The notes under the pieces: model-generated
What the model was told of the DNA's origin: nothing
Seen by the model: only the letters and a program-made list of their open reading frames with translations
Databases searched by the model: none
Shown here: piece by piece, positions 11,213 to 18,967 of the stretch
Layout of the letters: each line of letters opens with the position of its first letter
How positions within the stretch are numbered: position 1 is the first letter of the stretch
Made by a program: the position numbers and the translations under genes
NCBI GenBank assembly: GCA_002737365.1
Contig: NSIL01000006.1
Coordinates: forward strand, 1-64,000
Direction of reading: 5' to 3'
Source: Acidobacterium sp.
Lineage (GTDB): Bacteria > Acidobacteriota > Vicinamibacteria > Vicinamibacterales > UBA2999
Length of the DNA stretch: 64,000 nucleotides

Positions 11213-11304
11213 AGCGTGTCCGGTTCAATTCTGTGCGTTCGATCAATAAGCAGCGACGCGACCAACCCGCCAGCGAGTGTTGTGAGGACGGCCAGCTTTT
11301 GCAT
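11209..11304 (-). CDS. 31-residue membrane peptide
   Basis: A short gene: M-QKLAVLTTLAGGLVASLLID and then a polar tail of eleven residues. It has one hydrophobic helix, a GGAG eight nt before the ATG, and its stop overlaps the start of the NTF2-like remnant as ATGA. That coupling and the ribosome-binding site argue that it was translated when the pair was intact. Function unknown. It may be a leader or anchor peptide for the downstream protein. Confidence 0.4.
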   Translation of the reverse strand: MQKLAVLTTLAGGLVASLLIDRTHRIEPDTL

Positions 11305-11349
11305 TTTGTCTGCTCCTTGAGCATCATGCCCTGAACTCCTGCTCTCTTG

Positions 11350-13299
11350 TTACCTCACCCGCGTTCCGGGTGTCGCGGGTTCGACGTTCAGCACGATCGC
11401 CGCGCCGCCGTCGGGACTGGCCGCCAGCACCATGCCGTTCGACTCGATCCCCATCATCTTGCGCGGGGCCAGGTTGGCGACGATCACGATGGTCTTGCCG
11501 ACCATGGCTTCGGGCTCGTACGACTCGGCAATACCGGCGAGAATGGTGCGCGGCTCAACCTCCCCGGCATCCACTTTCAGTTTCAGCAGCTTCTGCGACT
11601 TCGGCATCCGCTCGGCTTCGAGCACCCTGGCAACCTTCAGCTGGATCTTCATGAAGTCGTCGATGGTAATAAGTGCTGATGCCTCGACAGAAGCCGGGGT
11701 TACCACGGGTACCACGGGTGCAGGTGCCACAGGTGCTGAGGCTTCAGGTGCTTTCGGCGTTTCGTCGGTCACGGTCACAACTCCCTTGTCGGCTTCAATG
11801 CGGGGCCACAGGGCGCCCGCGTTTAGAATCTGCTTTTCGCCTGACGTGCGCCAGGCGGTGTCTTTGTCGAACCGGCGCTCAGACGCCGGCGCTGAATCGC
11901 CGAGACGACGGAGAATCTCCGTCGCCGACGCCGGCATCACCGGCGACAGCAGCACGGCGGCAATGCGCACCGCTTCGGCGGTATCCGCCAGCACGCCGTT
12001 CAGGCGGTCTGTATTCGCGGCATCCTTCGCCAGTGCCCACGGCTGCGTTTCCGCGATGTAGTTATTGGCAGCGCTGATTAGCCGGAACGCGGCCGCGGCA
12101 CCCTCGTGCAGCGCGTGCACATCCATCGACGCCTTGTACGACGCAACATTCTCAGCGGCAATGGCGGCAAGCGGGCCGCCCCCAGCGGCGCGAATCGCCC
12201 CCTGCTGATATCGCTCGGTCATCGACGCGATGCGGTTCACCAGGTTGCCCAGGTTGTTGGCGAGATCGGCGTTGTACTTCTCCTCGAACCGCTCCCAGGT
12301 GAAGTCGCCGTCGCCGCCGTACGGGATCTCTTTGGCCAGGTACAGCCTCAACGGATCGGGACCGAAGCGCTCCGCCGCATCCAGTGGATCAACGATGTTC
12401 CCCATCGTCTTGCTCATGCGCTCGCCCTTGAAGTAGACCCAGCCGTGGCCGAACACCTGCTTCGGCAAGGCGACGCCAGCGCTCATCAGCATGGCCGGCC
12501 AGATCACGCAGTGGAAGCGGGTGATGTCCTTGCCGACAATATGCAGGCTGGCGGGCCACCATTCCTTGAAGCGATCCTCGTCCCAGCCGTAGCCCACGGC
12601 CGCGGCGTAGTTGATCAGCGCGTCGAACCAGACATAGACGACACTCGTGGGATCGAACGGCACGGGGATGCCCCACGACTGGCCAGCGCGGCTCATCGAG
12701 ATGTCCTCAAGGCCGCCTTCCACCAACCGCAGAATCTCGTTGCGTCGAATGTCGGGCTCGATGAAGCCCGGGTATTCCTGGTAATGCTTCAGCAACTGCT
12801 GCTGGTACTTCGAGAGACGGAAGAACCAGTTCTTCTCCTTGATCCACTGCGGCTTGGTGTTATGAATCGGACAGTTGCCGTCGGTCAGGTCCTTTTCCTG
12901 CTTGAAGGCCTCACAACCCACGCAGTAGAAGCCTTCGTAGGCACCTTCGTAGACGTCACCGTTGCCCAGGCAGGCTTGCGCCATCTTCTGGACGGCGGGA
13001 AAGTGGCGCTTCCGATCAGTGGTGCGGATGAAATCGTCGAACGACACGTCGAGCCGCTTCCACACGTCTCGAAAGACACCCTCCATCTCGTCGCAATATG
13101 CGAGCGGATCTTTCCCCTGCTCCACCGCCTTGCGAAAGACGTTCTGCGAATGTTCGTCGTTGCCCATCAGGAAATGGGTGTCGAACCCCGCCAGTCGCCG
13201 ATAGCGCGCGATGATGTCCGCGGTGATCTTTTCGTACGCCGTGCCCAAGTGCGGCCGGCTATTCACAAAATCAATCGCCGTCGTCAGGAAATACTTCAT
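11350..13299 (-). CDS. metG: Methionyl-tRNA synthetase
   Basis: A class I aminoacyl-tRNA synthetase of 649 residues from the ATG at 13299 (overlapping the larC stop as ATGA; an ATG four codons earlier is also possible). The HIGH-type motif is PHLGTAY at about 16-22 and the KMSKS-type motif ERMSKTM at 293-299. A cysteine knuckle is present (CVGC, with only one further Cys in NCPIH, so a reduced zinc site). After a Pro/Ala/Val linker, a C-terminal tRNA-binding OB domain (DFMKIQLKVARVLEAE... to the end) supports dimerisation and tRNA binding. It charges initiator and elongator tRNA-Met. Confidence 0.96.
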   Translation of the reverse strand: MKYFLTTAIDFVNSRPHLGTAYEKITADIIARYRRLAGFDTHFLMGNDEHSQNVFRKAVEQGKDPLAYCDEMEGVFRDVWKRLDVSFDDFIRTTDRKRHFPAVQKMAQACLGNGDVYEGAYEGFYCVGCEAFKQEKDLTDGNCPIHNTKPQWIKEKNWFFRLSKYQQQLLKHYQEYPGFIEPDIRRNEILRLVEGGLEDISMSRAGQSWGIPVPFDPTSVVYVWFDALINYAAAVGYGWDEDRFKEWWPASLHIVGKDITRFHCVIWPAMLMSAGVALPKQVFGHGWVYFKGERMSKTMGNIVDPLDAAERFGPDPLRLYLAKEIPYGGDGDFTWERFEEKYNADLANNLGNLVNRIASMTERYQQGAIRAAGGGPLAAIAAENVASYKASMDVHALHEGAAAAFRLISAANNYIAETQPWALAKDAANTDRLNGVLADTAEAVRIAAVLLSPVMPASATEILRRLGDSAPASERRFDKDTAWRTSGEKQILNAGALWPRIEADKGVVTVTDETPKAPEASAPVAPAPVVPVVTPASVEASALITIDDFMKIQLKVARVLEAERMPKSQKLLKLKVDAGEVEPRTILAGIAESYEPEAMVGKTIVIVANLAPRKMMGIESNGMVLAASPDGGAAIVLNVEPATPGTRVR

Positions 13300-14522
13300 C
13301 GCTCGAGCCATGCCTTCTGCGCCAACGCTTGCATCTCTTTGATTGGGATGCCCCGCTCGGCGGCAAGTTTCGCGAGGTCATCAAACTCCGGTTGAGCGTT
13401 GACAACCTGTCCGTGCTGACTCGCCACCTTGAAGCGAACCGGCCCCAGGGCGGTGTCCACGGTCACCATCTCACGGTTCAGACAGTCTCGCGACATCTCC
13501 TGGTATCGCACCCCAATGGTGGTCGATTCGCGAAAGACGATCGCGGTCAGTTTCTCACGATGATCCGGCCGCGCCACGATCGTCATCAGGGTGCCCGGAC
13601 GATTCTTCTTCATCTGGACGGACGCGTAGAACACTTCGAATGCTCCGGCGGCATAAATGGCGTCCATCAGCGGACCGAAGATTTGCGGGTTCATGTCGTC
13701 GATTTCACACTCGATGACGACCACGCGGTGATGCAGATCGGGACCCGGGGTCTCTGCCGCCGAAACACCCTCACCCACCAGCACCCGGACGACATTCGGC
13801 GTCTCGGCCAGTTCGCGATCACCGGCGCCGTAGCCCACTTTCTGCACGCGCATGGCGGGCACGGGGCCGTACGACGAAGCGTACTCGGACAGGATCAGCG
13901 CCCCAGTGGGCGTCAGCAGCTCGGACTGAATGCCCGACGAGTAGATGGGCGCCTCCTTCAGCAACGCTACCGTCGCCGGCGCGGGCACCGGGAAGATGCC
14001 GTGCGCGGACCGCACCATGCCGCCGCCGACATTCAACGGCGAGACGACCACCCGCTCGGCCGCAAACCATTCCAGGGCGAACACGGCGCCGACAATATCG
14101 ATAATCGAATCGAGGGCGCCGACCTCGTGCAGGTGCACCTGCTCGAGCGACACGCCGTGGATGGCTGCCTCCACGCTGCCCAGTCGGTGAAACATCGCGA
14201 TCGCCTTCGCCTTGCCGGCCGTTGATAACGACGAGCGGTCGATCGCTGTTTCGATTTCTTTCAGTGAGTGGTGCCCGTGCTCCTCGCTGGCCCCGCCGAA
14301 GCCCGCATGGGAGTGACTGGCGGGCGAAGGCGGGTGCACGCGAAACTTGGTCGCGGTCACCCCCTTCTTGATGACGCGATCGACCGACACCTCCACTCCG
14401 TCGACCGCCAGGCTGCCAAGCGCGTGCGTCAGCTCGTCGAGCGGCAGACCCGCATCGAGCAACGCGCCCAGAATCATGTCGCCCGCCGCGCCGGCAAAGC
14501 AGTCGAAGTAGAGAATCCTCAC
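13296..14522 (-). CDS. larC: Nickel pincer cofactor biosynthesis protein LarC
   Basis: The 408-residue product begins MRILYFDCFAGAAGDMILGA, the signature of LarC. LarC is the CTP-dependent cyclometallase that inserts nickel into the pincer nucleotide of lactate racemase-type enzymes. A His-rich stretch at about residues 63-85 (HSHAGFGGASEEHGHH) fits metal handling. Here it is one continuous frame, whereas some species need a programmed frameshift between LarC1 and LarC2. No larB, larE or racemase gene is in the window. It overlaps radC upstream by 4 nt and metG downstream by 4 nt. Confidence 0.88.
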   Translation of the reverse strand: MRILYFDCFAGAAGDMILGALLDAGLPLDELTHALGSLAVDGVEVSVDRVIKKGVTATKFRVHPPSPASHSHAGFGGASEEHGHHSLKEIETAIDRSSLSTAGKAKAIAMFHRLGSVEAAIHGVSLEQVHLHEVGALDSIIDIVGAVFALEWFAAERVVVSPLNVGGGMVRSAHGIFPVPAPATVALLKEAPIYSSGIQSELLTPTGALILSEYASSYGPVPAMRVQKVGYGAGDRELAETPNVVRVLVGEGVSAAETPGPDLHHRVVVIECEIDDMNPQIFGPLMDAIYAAGAFEVFYASVQMKKNRPGTLMTIVARPDHREKLTAIVFRESTTIGVRYQEMSRDCLNREMVTVDTALGPVRFKVASQHGQVVNAQPEFDDLAKLAAERGIPIKEMQALAQKAWLER

Positions 14523-15187
14523 CGTTTCGCTTCTTCCTTGAAGCTGAAGTACGTCCCATCGCCCAGAATGATGTGATCGCCCAGTTCGATCCCCAACATC
14601 TCGCCGGCGACGTCCAGTCGCCGTGTCAACAGTCGATCCAGCGTACTCGGCGTCGGGTCGCCAGACGGATGGTTGTGAAACACCACCACGGTCGCGGCCG
14701 AGCCTGCGACCGCAGTCCGGAAGACATCACGCGGATGCGCCAGTGTCGCATCGAGCGTACCGGTTGACACGATGGTGATCCGAATCAACCGATGCTTCTG
14801 GTCCAGCAACATCACGCCCATCCGTTCGACGACGTAGCTGCCGAACCGTGGCAACAGATAGTTGGCGGCGTCCGCGGGCGTCAGGAACCGCGGACGATCC
14901 GGGCTGTCCCGGGTCAAGGTGCGCCGCCCCAGTTCCACCGCGGCCAGCACCCGCGCCGCCCGCGACGCGCCAATGCCCGACACCCGCTCCAGTTCGTCCA
15001 TCTCCAACCGCGCCAGGCCGGCCAGGCCATCGGCAACCGCAAGCACGTCCTGCGCCACGGTGAGCGCGCTCCTCGCCCGCGTCCCGGAACCAATCAGCAG
15101 CGCCAGCAACTCGTTGTCGCCGAGGGCATCGACGCCGACGCGCGCCAGCTTCTCGCGCGGCCGGTCGTCCACCGGCACGCTGGTCAT
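14519..15187 (-). CDS. radC: RadC-family JAB1/MPN-domain protein
   Basis: From the ATG at 15187 (MTSVPVDDRPREKLARVG) the protein has 222 residues, the usual RadC size. Longer starts run into the divergent promoter of the neighbouring gene. A helix-hairpin-helix region (VSGIGASRAARVLAAVE) precedes the MPN+ domain with its metal motif, FHNHPSGDPTPS plus an upstream Glu/Asp region (about 140-200). The family is widespread and long linked to DNA repair, but its enzymatic role is not established. It heads the radC-larC-metG overlapping run. Confidence 0.88.
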   Translation of the reverse strand: MTSVPVDDRPREKLARVGVDALGDNELLALLIGSGTRARSALTVAQDVLAVADGLAGLARLEMDELERVSGIGASRAARVLAAVELGRRTLTRDSPDRPRFLTPADAANYLLPRFGSYVVERMGVMLLDQKHRLIRITIVSTGTLDATLAHPRDVFRTAVAGSAATVVVFHNHPSGDPTPSTLDRLLTRRLDVAGEMLGIELGDHIILGDGTYFSFKEEAKR

Positions 15188-15264
15188 CGGGCCGGACCCA
15201 ACATAGTAGCCGATTGACGCGCGTTCTGCCGTCGCCGCCGACCGGTTGCGGCGCGTGGCTGACG

Positions 15265-15270
15265 TATACT
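15265..15270 (+). promoter_or_regulatory. -10 box of the DUF4398 lipoprotein gene
   Basis: TATACT ends 8 nt before the ATG at 15279, consistent with a leaderless or near-leaderless transcript. Confidence 0.45.
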
Positions 15271-15278
15271 CGTGAGAC

Positions 15279-15848
15279 ATGGTTCGTGCCGTTCGTCTTC
15301 TGGCGTTAGTCATCGTCGTCTTCTCCGCTGCGTGCTCCGAACCCCCCAACAAGGAAATGAACCTGGCGCAAGGCGCCATCGAAACCGCCCGCGCCGCTGG
15401 TGCCGAGCGGTTTGCCGCCGACGAACTGACCGCTGCCGTCGACGCCCTCAAGCGATCGAATGACGCCGCGGCGGGCGACGACTATCGCCAGGCGTTGAGC
15501 CATGCGCTCGACAGCTTCGAACGGGCACAAAACGCGGCGAAGCTGGCCGTGGAAAGCCGCGCCAACGCGCGTGGCGAGGCCGAACGCGCCGTCGCTCAAG
15601 TCGCGACCTTGCTGACCACCGCCGAAGGCCGTTTGAAGTCGTCGCCACTCCCCGCCCGCAACCTGAAAGCCCCGCAGCAGGCCCTGCGCGCTGCAGAAGG
15701 ATCCCTGCAAAAATCACGCGCAGCGTTGGCGACGGAAGACTACCTGGCCGTGGAACCGGCCCTGAAGGGCGTGGCGGCTGACATTGAGGCCGCTATGGCG
15801 CAGATCGATGCACGGCCGGCCGCCGCGCCGAACCGCCGCAAGCGCTAG
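15279..15848 (+). CDS. DUF4398-type lipoprotein
   Basis: A 189-residue exported protein. The signal ends in FSAAC, giving a lipidated Cys19. The mature part is almost entirely helical and Ala-rich, with NLAQGAIETARAAGAERFAADEL at the start, the pattern of DUF4398 proteins that resemble helical/TPR-like envelope lipoproteins. Two long coiled-coil-prone helices (about residues 70-110 and 120-175) and a basic C-terminus (NRRKR) follow. No enzymatic motif is present. It is divergent from radC and convergent with dapF. A periplasmic structural or scaffolding role is an inference. Confidence 0.7.
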   Translation: MVRAVRLLALVIVVFSAACSEPPNKEMNLAQGAIETARAAGAERFAADELTAAVDALKRSNDAAAGDDYRQALSHALDSFERAQNAAKLAVESRANARGEAERAVAQVATLLTTAEGRLKSSPLPARNLKAPQQALRAAEGSLQKSRAALATEDYLAVEPALKGVAADIEAAMAQIDARPAAAPNRRKR

Positions 15849-15860
15849 GGCGCCTGCCCT

Positions 15861-15883
15861 GCGATGGCAGTTCTTGCCATCGC
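15861..15883. other. Stem-loop between convergent genes
   Basis: GCGATGGCA and TGCCATCGC form a perfect 9-bp stem with a 5-nt loop between the ends of the DUF4398 gene and dapF. There is no T-tract on either side, so a conventional intrinsic terminator is doubtful. Confidence 0.35.
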
Positions 15884-15935
15884 CAGCATCAATCCGGATC
15901 GAGTTTTCTGATCGCGTGGCCGGGACTCGGTCGCG

Positions 15936-16763
15936 TTATGACAAGTCGGAACAGGACGGCACCCAGTGGCCGTCCACCACCACTTCAGCCCATCCCGTCA
16001 GGAAAATGCCGTCGGCGGTCCACTCCACGCGTTGCGTGCCGCCGGGCGCAATCACCTGGAGGTCGCGCGCCGCGCCACCGTGGGCGATGGCGGCTATCGC
16101 TGACGCGCTGGCGCCGGTGCCTGAGGCGTGGGTCGGCCCGACGCCGCGTTCCCAGATCAAGATCCGCACGCGGTCCGGCGCCTCGACGACCGCGAACTCG
16201 ACGTTGCTGCCTTCGGCGAAACGCGGATGCGTGGCCAGTGCCGGGCCTAGTCGATGGAAGCGCGCCATATCTGGAAGTTCTGTCATCAGCGCGACGCACT
16301 GCGGGTTGCCAATCGCGAGTGTCGTCACCGTCAGCGTCTCCCCTGCTGCTTCCAATGATTCTTCGACCACCCGTTCCGGATGCCCAAGGGCGGCCCGAAA
16401 AGTGTAGCGGCCGCCGGCGCGGCTGACGAGCACCAGCGTCTTCCAGCCGGCGTCGGTGTCAACTCGCACTTCCGAGATGGGCGCCAGGCGCGCCGCTTCG
16501 CGCCGGTGCATCACGAGCGCGGCCAGGCAGCGAAGGCCGTTGCCGGACAACTCCGACGGGCTGCCATCGGTGTTGATCAACTTCATCTGCGCGGTGCCGT
16601 CGGGCGCCATGGTGTAGTAGATCACGCCGTCGCTGCCGAGACCGGTGTGCCGATTACACAACCGGCGCGTCAGCTCGTCGAGGCGGAGCCCCTCAACCTG
16701 CTCGGCCGGCACGAACAGAAAGTCGTTGCCGTATGCATGCGCCTTGGCGATCGACAACATCAC
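15936..16763 (-). CDS. dapF: Diaminopimelate epimerase-like protein with a Cys-to-Ser change
   Basis: The 275-residue protein has the two-domain DapF fold signatures: KAHAYGNDFLFV at the start, INTDGSPSELSGNGLRCLA with the first catalytic cysteine (Cys79), and WERGVGPTHASGTGAS in the second half. In characterised enzymes the second catalytic cysteine lies in ACGTG; here that position is Ser214 (ASGTG). DapF converts LL- to meso-diaminopimelate for lysine and peptidoglycan using two cysteines as acid and base. The enzyme may still work with Ser, or may have a different substrate. It overlaps the barrel-protein gene upstream by 4 nt. Confidence 0.8.
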   Translation of the reverse strand: MMLSIAKAHAYGNDFLFVPAEQVEGLRLDELTRRLCNRHTGLGSDGVIYYTMAPDGTAQMKLINTDGSPSELSGNGLRCLAALVMHRREAARLAPISEVRVDTDAGWKTLVLVSRAGGRYTFRAALGHPERVVEESLEAAGETLTVTTLAIGNPQCVALMTELPDMARFHRLGPALATHPRFAEGSNVEFAVVEAPDRVRILIWERGVGPTHASGTGASASAIAAIAHGGAARDLQVIAPGGTQRVEWTADGIFLTGWAEVVVDGHWVPSCSDLS

Positions 16764-17608
16764 GGCACCTTGAAGGCGTCAAAGACCCACGTCAAGCCGG
16801 TGGTCAAGCCGAACTCAGGATCGTACGACGTCAGGCCGAGCAGGATGCCGCCATCGATGCGCACGCCACTCTTGGTGTAGCGCGCGCCAAAGCGCAGCAG
16901 GCCGCGATCCTCTGCGCCCGGCGTGACGAGGTTCGCGAAGTTGGCACGACCGACGAACTCGCCAACCAGCTCCGAATTGGCGCTGACCGCGCGCGCCACC
17001 GACAGGCCGTAGATCAATAAGTCATCCTGCGCGACGGCTTCGGTCGGACGTCCGATCATCAACATGCCGATGTTGGCGACGACCCGCACGGATTGCACCG
17101 TCTTGCCGATGGTGACCGCCGACGCAAAATCCTGAACATCCTTGCCGAGGCCGGATTCATTGCCGGCGTTCGGCAACCGCGTAGAAAACCAGCTGCCAAT
17201 GGCGGGCCGGCGCGCGGTCTCGGACAGCAGCCTGACCTTCGCGCCGATGTGGATGTCGCCAAAGTCGTCGGTGCGGCCGCCATCGACCAGCAGCAAGTCC
17301 GAGAGCGGCGCGCCCGCGACTTGTTCGGTGATGTTGAGCTTCTGATAGATGCCCCAATCGAGCTGGATCTCAGCAATGGAGCTCACCCCAAGGCTGAGGC
17401 CAAACGCCGGCACCGTGATGTGGTTGCCGCGCAATCCCGAGACCGGGAGAAAGACGTCGCGGTTATAGTCGAGGCCCGCTTCGATCAGGGCTCGGCCAGA
17501 ACCGACCGTCTCCGGATCTTCAGTTTTCAAAGGCCGCTGTTGCCCCAAGGCCGGCCGGGCCGCCGCCAGGATAAGCACCAGGATGAACGTGGTGAATATG
17601 CGGGTCAT
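16760..17608 (-). CDS. Outer-membrane beta-barrel protein (MetA-pathway/transporter-like)
   Basis: From the ATG at 17608 the product is 282 residues with a clean signal peptide (residues 1-22, ending ALGQ). The rest alternates short hydrophobic and polar strands, with LKTEDPETVGSGRALIEAGLDY just after the signal and a final aromatic-containing strand (LTTGLTWVFDAFKVP) like outer-membrane barrels. The opening resembles the family annotated as putative phenol-degradation MetA-pathway proteins, whose function is unknown. It follows the dtd stop by 4 nt and is coupled to dapF. Confidence 0.65.
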   Translation of the reverse strand: MTRIFTTFILVLILAAARPALGQQRPLKTEDPETVGSGRALIEAGLDYNRDVFLPVSGLRGNHITVPAFGLSLGVSSIAEIQLDWGIYQKLNITEQVAGAPLSDLLLVDGGRTDDFGDIHIGAKVRLLSETARRPAIGSWFSTRLPNAGNESGLGKDVQDFASAVTIGKTVQSVRVVANIGMLMIGRPTEAVAQDDLLIYGLSVARAVSANSELVGEFVGRANFANLVTPGAEDRGLLRFGARYTKSGVRIDGGILLGLTSYDPEFGLTTGLTWVFDAFKVP

Positions 17609-17612
17609 CTGA

Positions 17613-18062
17613 TTAGAACGTCTTTCGGCTATCAAGAAGAATGGTCACGGGGCCGTCGTTGACGAGCGACACCTGCATCATGGCCTGGAACTCCCCGGTC
17701 GCGACCTGCAGCCCACTGGATTGCAATTCTCGCACGACCTCTTGGTAGAGCGCGCGGGCAATCTGCGGCGGAGCTGCTGACACGAACGATGGCCGCCGGC
17801 CGTTGCGGGCATCGCCGGACAACGTGAATTGCGAGACGACGAGCACGCCGCCCTGGACATCGAGCACCGACTGGTTCATCTTGCCGTCGGCATCCGCGAA
17901 GATCCGCAAGTCACGCACTTTGGACACGATGTACTGCAGATCGGCTGGACCGTCACCCTGCTCGACACCAAGCAGCACCAACAGACCGGGACCAATCTCG
18001 CCGGTGACGCGCTCTCCGACCGTGACCTTCGCTGATGTTACGCGCTGGACGACGGCTCTCAC
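17613..18062 (-). CDS. dtd: D-aminoacyl-tRNA deacylase
   Basis: A 149-residue enzyme of normal family length. It starts MRAVVQRVTSAKVTVGE and carries both active-site motifs: SQFTL (about residues 78-82) and NDGPVTI near the C-terminus, the Gly-Pro pair that excludes L-amino acids. It hydrolyses D-amino acids wrongly attached to tRNA. It overlaps ttcA by 4 nt, giving a small tRNA-quality operon. Confidence 0.95.
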   Translation of the reverse strand: MRAVVQRVTSAKVTVGERVTGEIGPGLLVLLGVEQGDGPADLQYIVSKVRDLRIFADADGKMNQSVLDVQGGVLVVSQFTLSGDARNGRRPSFVSAAPPQIARALYQEVVRELQSSGLQVATGEFQAMMQVSLVNDGPVTILLDSRKTF

Positions 18063-18919
18063 GGAGTGCGAGGCCTGGACATCATCAGCGGAATCAGCGG
18101 CACATCCGCCGGCACGTGATCAAACTCCTCGAGCTGGGTCGCGATCGCCTGCCGAACTTCGCCCGGTGGATTGAGCCGCCGATCGAGCAACCAGCGCGGC
18201 ATCACGTTGGCAAGCGCCTTGATCATCGAATTCTTCACCGCCGGATGTTCGCGCTCGAGCTCCATGATCAGGCGCTTGACTCGCTGACGCTGCAGGCTGA
18301 GGTCGCCGCAGGCCGGGCAACAACAGCCGATGATCGGCAGCTCGCGTTCCTTACAGTAGGCCCGCGCCTCGGCTTCCGTCACGTAGACCAGCGGACGAAT
18401 CACCACGTGCGCGCCATTGTCCGAGGTGAGCCGCGCCGGCATCGCCTTCAACGCACCGGCGAAGAACAGGTTCAGTAGCGCCGTCTCAATGAAGTCGTCC
18501 AGGTGGTGACCGAGCGCGATCTTGGTGGCTCCGGTTTCCTTCGCCATCCGATACAACACGCCCCGGCGCAGCCGGGCACAGAGCGAGCACGGCGTATCGT
18601 CGCTGTCGAGCTTGTCGTCGATGATCGCGCCAATATTGGTGTGCTCGCTGTAGAACTCCCACCCGCGCTCGCGGCAGGCCTCGCCCACTTGCTTGTGCTG
18701 ATAGCCCTCGTAACCGGAGTCCACGTTCACGGCAACGATCGAGAACTTGATCGGCGCGCGCCTTTGCAGTTCGGACAGGATCTGAATCAACGCCCAACTG
18801 TCCTTGCCACCCGACAAGCCGACCATGATCCGATCGCCGTCCTCGACGAGATTGAAATCAGTGATGGCCTTGGTGGTCTTCTTGGCCAGGCGCGTTTCAA
18901 GAGGCGTACGGTAAGCCAT
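18059..18919 (-). CDS. ttcA: tRNA 2-thiocytidine(32) synthetase TtcA
   Basis: The 286-residue protein has the PP-loop SGGKDS at residues 36-41 and the two cysteine pairs of the TtcA group: PCSLC (Cys111, Cys114) and CCCPAC around residues 199-204. The cysteines hold an iron-sulfur cluster that carries the sulfur. TtcA adenylates and thiolates cytidine 32 of several tRNAs. It heads the ttcA-dtd-barrel-dapF unit and is divergent from the M1-like gene with about 50 nt between starts. Confidence 0.9.
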   Translation of the reverse strand: MAYRTPLETRLAKKTTKAITDFNLVEDGDRIMVGLSGGKDSWALIQILSELQRRAPIKFSIVAVNVDSGYEGYQHKQVGEACRERGWEFYSEHTNIGAIIDDKLDSDDTPCSLCARLRRGVLYRMAKETGATKIALGHHLDDFIETALLNLFFAGALKAMPARLTSDNGAHVVIRPLVYVTEAEARAYCKERELPIIGCCCPACGDLSLQRQRVKRLIMELEREHPAVKNSMIKALANVMPRWLLDRRLNPPGEVRQAIATQLEEFDHVPADVPLIPLMMSRPRTP

Positions 18920-18954
18920 GGTGCCCCCTCAGCCTAGCAGACCAAGCGGCAGGT

Positions 18955-18960
18955 TAGAAT
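18955..18960 (+). promoter_or_regulatory. -10 box of the M1-like gene
   Basis: TAGAAT ends 7 nt before a GTG at 18968. Because it overlaps the alternative ATG at 18959, it supports GTG as the real start and a leaderless transcript. Confidence 0.4.
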
Positions 18961-18967
18961 GACTCTC

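Larger units (their letters stand above)
11005..11341. repeat. 12-bp direct repeats flanking the decayed gene pair
   Basis: CCTGAACTCCTG occurs at 11005-11016 and again at 11330-11341, bracketing the peptide gene and the NTF2-like remnant. Its complement contains CAGGAG, related to the TCAGGAG units at 7026-7064 and 29727-29776. Confidence 0.45.

Noticed and set aside
11699-11745. ACCACGGGT-type repeat inside metG
   Set aside because: It simply encodes the Pro/Val/Ala linker before the tRNA-binding domain.
12106-13395. Plus-strand open frame opposite metG (429 codons)
   Set aside because: Antisense to an intact methionyl-tRNA synthetase; no recognisable domain.
15861-15883. Stem-loop as a bidirectional terminator
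   Set aside because: The stem is perfect but neither side has a T-tract, so I list it only as a structure.
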